This document shows, in pieces, positions 12,024 through 23,438 of a DNA stretch of 64,000 bases. Origin of the DNA: Astatotilapia calliptera (lineage: Eukaryota; Chordata; Actinopteri; Cichliformes; Cichlidae); the NCBI RefSeq assembly GCF_900246225.1, contig NC_039323.1:7482979-7546978 (forward strand), written 5' to 3'. How positions within the stretch are numbered: position 1 is the stretch's first letter; every line of letters begins with the position of its first letter. Both the position numbers and the translations under genes were made by a program. The notes under the pieces were generated by a model. That model was not told the DNA's origin. It did not search any database and saw only the letters and a list, made by a program, of their open reading frames with translations.

Positions 12024-12300
12024 TAGATGGTTTTCTGTCGGTCAAAGTTTAGTATTTGACTTTAAATAAAACCGTAAACTCGCTCACTTCTTCTTTTTCT
12101 CTATTATCTATCACATATGGTTTACTGTCGAACAACTTTAGAAGCCAAACATCCCAAGTGTCTCTCTTCCGCATCAACAAGAGCTCCAGTCACTTCCGCG
12201 ATGGTCACGTGACATAAAGTAGCTTAACAGCGGCTGTAATTTCTCGTGTTTCATCCGTACATTTGAAAGTTATTTTAATTAATAGAACTTACCATATAAA
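12024..12300 (-). promoter_or_regulatory. vps4b: vps4b promoter with CLEAR-type palindrome and ETS-like site
   Basis: Upstream of the vps4b start codon (12023), the palindrome GTCACGTGAC lies at 12204-12213, about 185 bases from the ATG. It equals the consensus bound by TFEB/TFE3 in lysosomal genes and contains a CACGTG E-box. Beside it CACTTCCGCG at 12191-12200 resembles an ETS/GABP site on the minus strand. No TATA box is evident. The transcription start is not determined. Confidence 0.55.
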
Positions 12301-12585
12301 CGTGTACGTTCATAACCGCTTTAACGTTTTTGAGGGAAAAAACGGAATTAATGTAATTAAAATCACAGCACAGGTGAGCTACAGGTGTCTGTTAATAGGG
12401 ATAATAGTGACCTCTAGTGGGTATTCGTCACATAACTAGCATACCATTGTATTATTAAAATGTGTACGTAATATCTGATCCTTATTTTATCATGACTGCT
12501 CATTTTCCAACCGCAAATAAAATGTAATTCAAAAAAATATTACACATCCACACAGATACTCCTGCATTAATAAATAAAATTACAC

Positions 12586-12600
12586 TTTATTACATTTATT
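12586..12600 (-). terminator. ankrd29: Poly(A) signals of ankrd29
   Basis: Two minus-strand AATAAA motifs (plus-strand TTTATT at 12586-12591 and 12595-12600) lie about 280 bases downstream of the ankrd29 stop. They place the 3' end of ankrd29 near 12570, roughly 550 bases upstream of the vps4b start codon. The two genes are therefore in tandem with a very short spacer. Confidence 0.55.
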
Positions 12601-12876
12601 AAAAAGGCAAATAAAGAGTGCAAAATATATAGAAATCTGACAACACTTGGGATAAACACAAATAAACAGGAGACCAGTAGGGGATGATGCACATGGAAGA
12701 CAAATGTTTTTTGTGTTGCGCTATACTTTGTCCAGGTTTGTTCGGCATACGACAGCTTAATTTCAACCAAAAGCAAGCACCGTGTACAGTACATGTTGTA
12801 ATTGGGTGGATTGGACACTTGTTTTCTTTCCCCCTCCTTACACAGACAGGCGTGAAGGCAGGAACCTGTGCCATTA

Positions 12877-15800
12877 TCAGCTGTGTCCATTCAGGATTTT
12901 TGGACGTAAAACCTTAAGGATGCGATCATTCTTTGTCAGATCTGCAGGGAGTTCACTATTCTGCAAAAGATACATGGGAAACACTTTGATTATAATATCT
13001 AATGAGATTATATACTTAGGTTGTCTGCTGTTTGTCTGCTATCCCACCTTATTGAGTAGCGTTGGGTCAGCATTTGCTCCAAGTAGCAGCAGAACAGATT
13101 GAAGATTTCCACTCATAACAGCAGCATGAAGGGCAGTATAGCCATTCTGTAGACAAGACACAAATATGAACTACCCTTCTTTAATATTATTACTTTTCCT
13201 TTAATAGTATCTGGTATTTCACAAGCATGCATCTTCCTTTTCTTGTTCAGCATTAGATTACAAGATTGATTAACAGCTCTAATATTGGGACACTAAATAA
13301 AAAGAAAGAGCCAGCAGCCAGATAATGTAGTTTAACACAAAAAACAGAAATGGGGATGGCAGGTCCACTGACTTTCTTTTTGTGTCTTTTTGTCTTTTAG
13401 CGTCATCAGTGCAGGTCTTTAAGTCCAAATTGAAAACCTATTTTTATTCCCTGGCTTTTAACTCTGTAGGAAACTGACACCTTCTTATTTATTTTATTGT
13501 ATGTAATGATTTTATGGTATTTTTAATTTGGTTGTTGTTTTGATCTGTGTTGTTCAGCACTTTGGTCTGCCTGGTGTGTTCGTAAAGTGCTATACAAATA
13601 AATGATGATGAATATAACGATGATGGAAGAGAGCTGTCTCTGTAACCATGTTTCAGGCCTGTCAGCCATGACCCACTCTGACTGCCCGGCTGCCCACGGA
13701 GGAAATTCATCTGATTGTTAGTGGAGCTGGATATAGAGCCTCTGAACCAGTGTTCCTTGCTATTTGAGCACTGAGCTACTCGTGATGTGGGTGGTATTTT
13801 TGGGATTGTCTGACACTACTAGTAATATGTTTTTAATAGTATTTATTTGATAGTTCAGCTTTTTTTAGATCCTCTTTTGTTCTGTTTATGAGCAGTTGGA
13901 AATGTAAAAATAATTTTTTATCTAGGTATAAAATTTAGCACCGTTATTTTGGTTTGACACTATAGGCTTATTCATTTTTTCCTAGACAGTGATTTTTATT
14001 GTTATTATTATTTTTATTTGATTTCCTTTTTACTGATTACATTCCAACAGTACTGTCATGTGCTGTACATACAAGTTACTCATTGCTACATAAAGATATC
14101 AGTGTTGTTGTTTTTTTTTTTAAACCTTTTTATTATTAGTGTCCATGTATAAAAAAAATTATATCACTGTTGTATATTGTATTAGATTTAGCTATTAGCC
14201 ATTTTCCATCTGCAATCCCTGGGAATGAAAACACAGCTTTACCTGCCCAGGGATGTTGTTTCTTTGGATCAATAGTTTGCAAATATTTTTAAGTTACTCT
14301 CTGTGCTTCTACTGATGTCAAATCTTCAAATCTTTACAAAGAGGAAATCACTATCTTGACTTTCTCTAAGCGGGTAACATCCATCCTACAAAACATGCAA
14401 AATCTATCTACAAGCCCACTAAACATTGCTGATAAAACAATTTGTTCTATATGTTTAAGTTTGTAAAAGAACACACTGTGTTTGTGCCAGACAATTTTTT
14501 TGGTGTTGAAGAAAAGCTTGAGAGCTTGACAAGTTGTGCCTTAACCATAGCTATTTCCCAAAACAGACATCTACAGCAGCATGTTTTACCTTAAGAAGGC
14601 CAAGTGATGGAGAAAATTTGAGGAGTTCCTCAATGACGCCATTGTGGCCTTTCAGCGCTGCTTTGAACAGCGCTGTTGATCCATCCTTGAAAGACACAAA
14701 AAAAGCATACAATTGTTAAAATTATCACAAAAATCACGAGTCCATTTTCAGTTACTCACATCCTTAAAAGCCTTTGACTATATCACGTTTCCCACCAACA
14801 GATAATCTCTCATCCAACTTTGAAATGTTAAATATAAGTGTAAGTATCTGCATACAGTTGCAAATTCAATCTATATGTCCATATAATTACAAATCAAAAA
14901 CCTTTTATGGTGAAATGTTTCTATAAAGACAGATCGCAGCCTCCTAGTCTTATGTAATGTCACACTTTCCACACTGCAGAATGGCAGGAATCAATAGTAA
15001 AAATCCCTTTATGTACACTTTGATGTACTTTATTAATCCTAAAAGATCAATGTACTTGTCTGTCAGCATCCCGATCAGCACCACGTAAGAGCAGCACCTT
15101 CACCACCTCACTGTGACCCATTTGGGCTGACATCCACAGGGGGGCAGTGCCATCCTGGAGGAGGGAATTGACGAAGAGGGGGGTTGTAGGTATTGAGGGA
15201 CAATTAGCAGGAGTAGGTGACAACATGTTTAGAGCTCTGTTTTAAAGAGGCAGAGTTTGGCGAGGACATTACCTCCCTTGCTTGGTTGACCTTGGCACCG
15301 GATGACAGCAACTGACGAATCACAGTCACATGACCCTCTTGGGCAGCAAGGAAAAGAGGGGTGGCACCATCCTGCAAAACAAGAATTACCTCACACTAGA
15401 TTTTCGAAATCTGCTTGGAAAATCTTCCAATTAGGCATAGACTACATCACTAAAACAAGATTCCATCAGTACTATTTATAAGCACATTTTTGTGTAAGCA
15501 GGTTGTTTTTCCATGGCACCAAGGAAACACACAGTTATCCTGCCCAGTATGATTCATGTCTGACTCAGCAGTCTGCAGAAACCTGAGAGGCTAGATTCCA
15601 GTTGCTGGGACAATGTGTGCAGCTAACCATTGTGTTTCTGACAGACAAATAGACTTAACAGACAGGACAGTGACGGCGTACTGAGAGCGAGAGGCTGCAG
15701 ACGTAAATGCAAAGAGCCTCACGTTCAGCTGGTCGTGAACATTGGCTCCATTTTTCAGCAGGATGTCCACCACTTTGGAGTGACCGTACTGAGATGCGAC

Positions 15801-18800
15801 AGTGAGAGCTGTGCCACCATCCTGCCACATAAACACACATGGATGCACAAGAATGACTAAAGTGTTCGGCAACAACAAAAATATCTTTAAAGTCACAGCA
15901 GCACTGTTTGTGCATCGCTGTCTCTTTATCTCCACATTCTGAAGTCTGATGATAGCACTGCAGCATTCTCCTTCACACCCAGTATTCTAAAGGCCATGAT
16001 ACACATCATTGCACCCTGTTGCATACCTTTGTCTGGAATTCAGTGGAGGCACCGAATTCAAAGAGGAGCTTTACAACTTCATGGTGTCCTTGCTGGGAGG
16101 AGAAGAACAAAGCGGTAGAACCTGTCTGGAAAGTTAAAAAAAAAAGACACCGCTGTTTACCTCAACTTTACCCTAATGGTGTACACAATATAACCTTTCA
16201 TGAATATCTGACATGAGGAATAGAATAAATAAGTGTCCAATTGGGGGAATTTTGCTGCACATATGGCCCTGTTTTCTTACAAATAAGATTCTACTCAAGC
16301 ATAAAACTAACATTATAGAAAGTTTTATTTGGCGGGGAAAAAAACAGAAAAAGAACTTAGCACAAAGGTTGAAATATAACCAAAGTGTAGGGCAGAGAGT
16401 TAATGAGGACTATATGCACCAAACCTATAGCAGCAACTTGCTGTCGCTTCCCAGTGAAACACCAGCCGGTTAGCATAAGAACGGTTGGAAAAAGGAAGAA
16501 AACTACCTTGGTGACCTACTGCCTGTAGGTGAGAGAAATCCGCGTATAAACACATCCAAAAGATACTAAATTGATAGACTACACTCCCTGGCCTCTTTGT
16601 TGTTCAACTGCTTATTGACAAAAATATTGAATCAGCCAATTACATGGCAGCAACTCAATCTTTTTAGGCACGTAGACCTGTTGAAGTTCAAATCAAGAAA
16701 GTCAATTTAAGTTACTTTGTGCAAGTATTTAAAAAAAAACCTGCAGATTTCCTGAGATTTTCTGGCACAGTCATCTCTAGGGTTTACAGAGAATGGTCCC
16801 AAAAAAAAGAGCAAGCAGCAAGACCTCTGACATCAACAAGAATTGCTTTCTTGATGTCAGAGGTCAGATTAAATGGCCAGATTGCTTTGGGCTGAAACCA
16901 AGGCAACTGTAGCTCAAATAATCACTTGTTACAACTAAGGCGTTCAGGGTATGCAAAGGTTGCATAAACATGTTGTGCATCTCTGAACACAAAACCTTAA
17001 CTTTTAAGCAGATAGAACTAGCACCCGCTGCTGTGGCCTATCAGCTATGAACAGGTAATTGAGGCAACAATTCACATAGGCTCACCAAAATAGGACAACA
17101 GTCTGCTGTAACTTTCAGAATGTAGAGTTAGAATTTAGTACGAACAACAACAGCATGGATCAATTTCTGCCTTTTTACTCAAACAACCTCTAGTTGAGTC
17201 ACAGGATCCCAATCCAATAAAGCACCTTCGGGTAGAACTGGATATTTGTATCACGGATGTCATATCTGGAGCGACTTGAACGCTGTCATGCCAATAGAGA
17301 GCAAAATCTCTTAGGAACATTTTCCAAGGCAAAAGGGGGTCCAACCCAGAACTACCAAGGTGTAACTAATCAAGTGGCCAGAGGGTGTATAAACAAATTT
17401 AAAGCACATGAATTTACATAATACAAGATCTTAAGACATTATTTACCAGATGATGCAGTACTGGCTTAGCGTAGCACAACTGCTGGACAAAGGGAGTAAA
17501 GCTAGCCTGGGTCTTCCAGCAGAACAATCCACATATGCACACCTTTGCTCTGTAATTAACAGTTAAAGGCACAGTGTTCCAGACATGGCGGAAGTCTAGT
17601 CCTAGACTAAAAACTTTATTCAATTTAAAACTTCAATATTTTTCTTTTGGTCTGGAAGAATTTCTAATCCATGTCTGGAAAACTGGAAAGTGTAAAAACA
17701 ACAATTAGTGGGTTTTCAGGAGCTATGTGCCAGCAGGTTGTAGTGACCTTCTAAATTCACCGGCGGTAGCAGACAGTGAGTTTCCTTAGCTCAGCACAAA
17801 GGCTGGACAAAGGGGGTAAAGCTAGCATGAGTATGCTTCCATTGAAATAAGATAAATCCATCTGTCAACACATCTAAATTTAAAGCCTGGACAGTCAACA
17901 TCTGTCAAGTTCATTCACTAATATTGTATTTGCCTAATTCTGACAATGTAAAAACACCTTTACCAACACTTTATGTTTTGGAGTCTGTAAGAGTATTTAG
18001 TTAATTCATTGGGTTTCATTTCCCCAGCATACCTCTCTTTGGTAGTTGATATCAGCCCCTTGCATGATAAGCTCTTTAACACAGTCATAATGGCCGCTGT
18101 ATGATGCCACCATCAGCGCTGTTGTTCCATACTGGAAAGAAACATTAATGAGCATATTTGTTTTGTTGCAATGACCTGGTAAACAGTGTAGTGATGGCAG
18201 GGATGAAACCACAGAATTCTGCATATTTCTGGCTTAACATGCAAAACTTTCAACTGTTTATAGGACAAAGAGAGAGAGAGAGAAAACAATTAATGGATGA
18301 GGAATTGTGATGGTACACACATGCACTACATGAACCCCACAGGTAAGGCTTGAAGCTTTCTGTGTCCCTACCACAGGTGGAATATGGTTAAAGTGTGCAT
18401 CTGAGCAGCCACAGCATGCAGTGTCCATACACTGTCTCTGCAGTCTGCGTCCACTCGCCCGCTGTTGAGTAGCAGTTGAAGCAGAGCCAAGTTCCCCTTC
18501 CTCGCTGCCCAAAACACAGCATTAGCCAGGGGTGTTTCCTTCTGGAGGATAAATACACACAACAACACAAAAACTGACCTGAAAGTTACCATTAGAGCAT
18601 TAGGAATGCTGAGAGCAGACAGTAAGGACAGCAGAGTGCATCCAGGTGTTACTGTTCAGTGTTGTGATGCACCTGAATATGAATGACAGGTGAGTCATCA
18701 ATAAAGTGTGCCAAGAGATTAATAATCATATTTATGACATCACATCACATCACATCTCAACCAAAGTTAGGGTTTAAAGTTTGTGCTAACTTTAAGTCTT

Positions 18801-19247
18801 TACCATAAAATTTAACAAGTTACTCATGAATAATGCGGACTTGCTTTTTGTCCTCAGAAGAGGGGGACATGTCCAAAATGTGCGTAAAATGATTTGTTTC
18901 CTCTCAGTACCGGTAATAAAAGGTATGTGGACATACTTGTGCACGCACATTCACGTGCACGCTAGTACCATGGGCCGTTTGACATGCTATTACATCAGCA
19001 AATCCGGATGCACACACACCGAGTTGGACTCTATGATCGCCCAGGCCAGTAAGCAGCCATTCAAATGTCAGAGCAAGTGCTACCTCACCGGGCTCATAGT
19101 GAAACATAGCAGATCGTTCAATAACCCCCAAATAAACAAGTCTGCACTTCAAGAGGAAGCGGGTGCGATCAATTACCTTATTGCGGCCCTCTCAGGCTGC
19201 GTGCACAGAATGATGGACGGAGAAAGCTGGTTTACCTTGAAAGACAT
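12877..19247 (-). CDS. ankrd29: Ankyrin repeat domain-containing protein 29
   Basis: Ten exons in transcript order: 19247-19236, 18541-18431, 18131-18033, 16125-16027, 15821-15723, 15371-15273, 15154-15056, 14685-14590, 13146-13048 and 12960-12877 (stop 12879-12877). They encode 298 residues; human ANKRD29 has 301. The start is MSFK, then KETPLANAVFWAARKGNLAL and a run of ankyrin repeats (DGGTALTVASQYGH, DGATPLFLAAQEGH, DGSTALFKAALKGH, NGYTALHAAVMSGN), ending in a short tail PKILNGHS. Every internal exon is phase 0; six are exactly 99 bases and one 96, each carrying one 33- or 32-residue repeat. No enzymatic domain is visible. The family is poorly characterised and is presumed to be a protein-binding scaffold. 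Placement next to lama3 in opposite orientation supports orthology. Confidence 0.95.
13385..13610 (+). mobile_element. 3' end of a decayed non-LTR retrotransposon
   Basis: The stretch contains TCTTTAAGTCCAAATTGAAA and CTATTTTTATTC, echoing the C-terminal coding end (KLKTYFY) seen in fish L2/CR1-like LINEs. It ends with GTAAAGTGCTATACAAATAA followed by GATGATG repeats, a common LINE tail. Only the 3' end is present, consistent with 5' truncation. It lies in an ankrd29 intron. Confidence 0.5.
16581..17389 (+). mobile_element. Decayed Tc1-like transposon copy A
   Basis: The left end ACACTCCCTGGCC and the right end read on the minus strand (ATACACCCTCTGGCCACTTG) are diverged inverted repeats of a family typically starting ACACTCACTGGCCACTTTAT. 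Internal landmarks on the plus strand run in order: CATCTCTAGGGTTTACAGAG, then the AGAGGTCAGATTAAATGGCC segment, then CCCAATCCAATAAAGCACCT near the C-terminal PDLNPIEHL region. No open frame survives. It lies in ankrd29 between the exons at 16027 and 18033. Related copies are at 48628-49384 and 55500-56160. Confidence 0.65.
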
Positions 19248-20508
19248 CCTGCAGACCTCATTCGTGACTCATACTTCTTCCTGCGCACTCATTCATTAGA
19301 CGAGATGTTGAGCGCCACTCGCCTGTTTTGCCGCACTGACTTTGGGTGTTGGCGGCGCCCGATCGCGGACATAATAACGGGGAGGCACAAAATCAGCTGA
19401 GCTCATCCTCTGCAGTGTGTCCTGCGAGGGAGCAACACCGTGGGCCAGCAGAGGGCGCTGCTGCTCACACTGATGAACTGTATATAAATATAGATTTATG
19501 GCGTGAAGCCATGGCTATTAAGCAACCTACATTTACTCAATACTGCACTTAAGACTAATTTTAAAGCATTTGTGTTTTACTATACTTCACTGTAATCTAC
19601 ATTTCTGAAAAAAAAAAAAAACTTCGCCTTTTACTCCACTATTGACATACATATAAGGAGATCATTGTTAAAAATTAAACCAAGGATCTAATCTTAAAGT
19701 CTAAATAAATGAAATAAACTATAATTATTATTATTATTAATAATAATAATAATAATAAATAAATAATTAATAATGTGGTTCGTGTTTAAAACGTTAAAAC
19801 TTTGAACAAGTGAGCAAAGATTTGGAGCAACTGAAAAAGAAATCCCTCTCTGTTAAGCCCTTGTATTGATCTTGGGGATTTTTCTCTGAAACTTTCTGTT
19901 TGTGTTTTAGTCCTAAATTATTTCAGAGAGCAAAAGTCTGCTGTGGTTATCCTTAGTTCACATTTCTAAGAAAGAAAGGATAAATCCCTCATCTTCTCAG
20001 AACAAAGATCCAAAATGTCTAAACAGAATACAAATTTGTGTAGCAGAACTTTGCTAAAATAAACTATTATACCGAGTATGAATGACTTAAAATGAAGCCG
20101 AATATGGCAGTGAAATCCTGCTTACACAACGGATCTGTATGCCTGCAAGCTCTGTGCTTTTGGTTAAGTTTTAACTACTGTTTATTGTATGCACTCTTGA
20201 ATGCAGAAATGTTACCCTCAGCTTTCTTACATCAGTTCACTGGCACTTTTATTTAGATAAAGTTCCCCTTTCACAGTTTGTTTTGCACAGTTATGTGACG
20301 GTTGTTGTGCTCAATTATAAACCAGTATTTGAGGGATTTACACAACTGCTGCTTTAGCTGTCTCTAAATGATTACAGCACTATGGCCAAGGAGGAGCATG
20401 ATAAGCATCTTATTTTTGTTGACTAATGTCCTTCTCAGCTGCTGTCATGAGTGTTGATTTAGGGATTAACTTAAAGTATAGTAGTAACATGTACTTACTG
20501 ACAAGCTT
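19248..20508. other. Intergenic region between divergent ankrd29 and cathepsin genes
   Basis: The part next to ankrd29 exon 1 (about 19250-19450) is relatively GC-rich with several CpGs (GGCGGCGCCCGATCGCGG) and probably contains the ankrd29 promoter and 5' UTR. The rest is AT-rich with an ATT/AAT microsatellite. An open frame of about 157 codons on the plus strand (18826-19299) runs antisense over ankrd29 exon 1; it has no recognisable domain and is treated as chance. Confidence 0.5.
19723..19772. repeat. ATT/AAT self-complementary microsatellite
   Basis: A run of ATT units is followed directly by a run of AAT/TAA units, so the block can fold on itself. It lies between ankrd29 and the cathepsin gene. 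Confidence 0.85.
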
Positions 20509-20514
20509 TATAAG
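20509..20514 (+). promoter_or_regulatory. Candidate TATA box of the cathepsin gene
   Basis: TATAAG within GCTTTATAAGGCAG lies about 70 bases upstream of the proposed start codon at 20583. That would put transcription initiation near 20540. The placement rests on spacing alone. Confidence 0.4.
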
Positions 20515-20582
20515 GCAGGTCTGTTTCGGTGTCACTGTTCAGAGTTGCTCTCAGAATATGGGACCAAAACAGACTCACATGC

Positions 20583-23438
20583 ATGAAGGTAAGCTGACCA
20601 GAGCTTTTTGTTTAATATCAAAAGAACAACTAATCTTATATAATGTTATATGTCTCTTTTATATGTTGGTTTGTTCTATAAAATCCCTTAAGTCTATTTT
20701 CACTGTTGATTTTTAAAGAAACTAACCTAAGCTAACATAAGCTCAGAGAACACTTTTTATATTGACTAGATTTCCATTTTTCTTTTGATTGATAATACAG
20801 TTGCAGTCAGAGGGCTCATGAGGCCATCCTTTCAACATGATATGATGAAATATGATGAATTATACATATACACAATGCAACTGTGCAATGCTCTGGTCCT
20901 TCTAGTCCAGCAGGCCAGCTTTCTGCTGAAAGCTGCTCTGCTGTCCGTCCTGCTAAGTGGCCTGCAGCACGTGCTGGCAGACTCAGATGAGGAGGCCCCG
21001 ACTGAGTGGGAGATCTGGAAAAGCAGATATGGCATAAGCTATGATGAATCAGTGAGACAGCCTCCACATCTAAAATCCTCACAACAACAATAAGTGCAAA
21101 TGTTCTCTAACGAAAAGTCCACATGTTCTCTAATTTATTCGAGTTTTTCTTGCGTGTGCTTTTCCTGTGTTAACCATCAGGATGACATGGAAAGGAGAGC
21201 CATCTGGGAGGAGAATAAGCAGTTGATTGAAGACAACAACCGAAGGTTTCTCATGGGGATGAAGTCATTCAGTATGGCTATGAATAGATATGGAGATCTA
21301 GTAAGGAGTATTGTTTTGTTCTAGTAGAATTTAGTAGTAGAGTAGAAGTGTTTTGTTTCAACAAAGAACTTAACCAGAGTTAACCAGCTCCTAAATGTAC
21401 CTACTATTTTCCACAAAGACCTTAAAAAAAAAGAATTGTCTGATTAATTGCTGTAACAAACTGTGAATACTGTGATACTGTGAACAAAAATTGTTTTACA
21501 TTTGCAGACACAACAAGAATACCGGGTTTTGCAAGGTGCCAAGATGAATGCTCAGTTTGTAAAGAGAGGGAAAGAAGTCTCAGCTCGAAGACTGCGTAAC
21601 AATGCAAGGCATTTAGATGGCTATGCTGTTGACTACAGAAACATGGGTTTTGTGACTGAGGTTAAAGATCAGGTAAGACTGTCCCTCCATCACATGAGTG
21701 GGTATATTCAGACTGAATCACAATCAGATCTTTGTTTTAAATGTTCTTTGCAGGGCTTTTGTGGGTCATGCTGGGCCTTCAGCACTACGGGAGCTATAGA
21801 GGCACAGCTGTACAAAAAGACAGGTCAGCTGATATCCTTGAGCGAACAAAACTTAGTGGATTGTTCTAAATCCTTTGGTACCTATGGGTGCAGTGGTGCC
21901 TGGATGGCCAATGCTTATGACTATGTGGTCAGCAACGGGCTGGAGTCTTCAAACACCTACCCATACACCTCAGTGGTAGGACTCTGCTGTCTTATCCTAC
22001 ATCATAAAAAAGTAAATAATTCTGCGGACATGCTGTGGTTAACATTTATTTCTCTTAACAGGACACTCAGCCCTGTTTCTACGACAGCAGGCTTGCAGTT
22101 GCTCACATCAGGGACTACAGGTTCATTCCCAGGGGAGATGAGCAAGCTATGGCTGATGCTCTGGCAACTATTGGACCAATAACAGTTGCTATTGATGCAG
22201 ATCATGCAAGCTTCCTGTTCTACAGCTCAGGTTAACTGCCTTAAAAATAACAGTTATGTTATCTTAAGTCGATTTTGATAAGAAGAGGACTTTTTAAACT
22301 CAGAGCTGCTATAATGAGAATTTTTAGATTAACAAAGCCACATTAAGCCACATATGAAAAGAGTGACAAAGTGCAACTTTGTTGTTGTTAGTTGTTTTTG
22401 TTCTCATTGTATGGCAGCTATTTTTTTCAGCAAAAAAGCTTTGATAATCCCATCGGATACTCAGCAACAGTGAGCAGACAAACAAAGTTAGCAACTATCT
22501 TGGGGACACAACAAAGCTTTTAGTAACTAAAGACCCAGAAATTCCCATTAGGAGTTGTTGGAGATTGAACTAAATGCTAAACAGGAATTACTATGGTAAT
22601 TTTCAGCTTCATGTTTTTTATTTTTGGAGTCTAATTGAGTAACTCTGCATGATTGATGGTTCAAGATGAGCTTCATTTCTCTTATACTGGTGCTCTGGTT
22701 CATAAATTGCCTTTAAAAAGTGCAATTTAAGTGCCTCCCCCTTAAAAACCACATTCCCTTTAGGTTAACTTTATTCTGAGTTGCCTACACCTCACAAACA
22801 TAAAATGTGAAGAGCATGTGGGTTGCTCATCAGTTTTCACAATCCAAGCTTTGTGCCATACCGAGGATATCCTCTTCTTCACAGAATAAAAAAAACTTCC
22901 CCAAGCAAAAAGCTTACATTCACAGGACCTCATTTTTTAAAAATTTGTGCATTTTATGTATAAGAAGCCACCATGTAAAAAGTAAGAAATACCACAAGTA
23001 ATGTTCCCTAACAACTGGTCACTAAGAATTTTCCTTCTCTGAGTTAAGGGTTATTCTATGTCACTGTTGTGTTATCAGTTTGTTTTTGCTTCCCACAAAT
23101 TTCCAAAAATCAGTTAAGTAGGTTCATGTTTCCTTTGCAGGAATATATGACGAGCCCAACTGCAACCCCAATAATCTGAATCATGCAGTGCTGCTGGTCG
23201 GCTATGGCTCACAAGAAGGCCAAGACTACTGGATCATCAAGAACAGGTTTGTTCAATATTGTTCAAAGAAAAAGATAGCATCTGACCAAAACCTCCACTT
23301 TTCTTCACCTAAAAATGTCTTTTTTTTTTCTCCAATAGTTGGGGAACTGGCTGGGGTGAAGGCGGCTTTATGCGAATCGTCCGGAATGGCCAAAACGCTT
23401 GTGGCCTCGCCAGCTACGCCTTGTACCCTATTCTATGA
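20583..23438 (+). CDS. Cathepsin L/S-like papain-family cysteine protease (C1A)
   Basis: Eight exons: 20583-20588, 20911-21051, 21181-21300, 21508-21672, 21754-21975, 22062-22230, 23141-23246 and 23339-23438 (stop 23436-23438), 342 residues. Exon 1 codes only Met-Lys. It joins in phase to a hydrophobic leader (ASFLLKAALLSVLLSGLQ), giving a plausible signal peptide. The propeptide shows an ERFNIN-like helix (RRAIWEENKQLIEDNN) and a GNFD-like MNRYGDL. The mature domain has Gln and Cys in DQGFCGSCWAFS, His in LNHAVLLVGYG and Asn in IIKNSWG, so the catalytic set is intact. The usual GCNGG of the S2/S3 subsite reads GCSGAW. The family members are secreted or lysosomal endopeptidases. Cathepsin L, S or a fish-specific testin-like branch cannot be separated without a tree, so no symbol is given. 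An alternative in-frame ATG at 20875 would need no exon 1. Confidence 0.9.

Noticed and set aside
18826..19299. Open frame of 157 codons on the plus strand
   Set aside because: It runs antisense over ankrd29 exon 1 and its promoter, has no recognisable domain and no supporting splice context; most likely chance.
20785..20910. In-frame extension of cathepsin exon 2 upstream to 20785, with ATG at 20875
   Set aside because: The reading begins at a TTG and the segment resembles intron sequence ending in a TCTAGTCCAG acceptor; the two-codon exon 1 gives a better signal peptide. Kept as an alternative start only.
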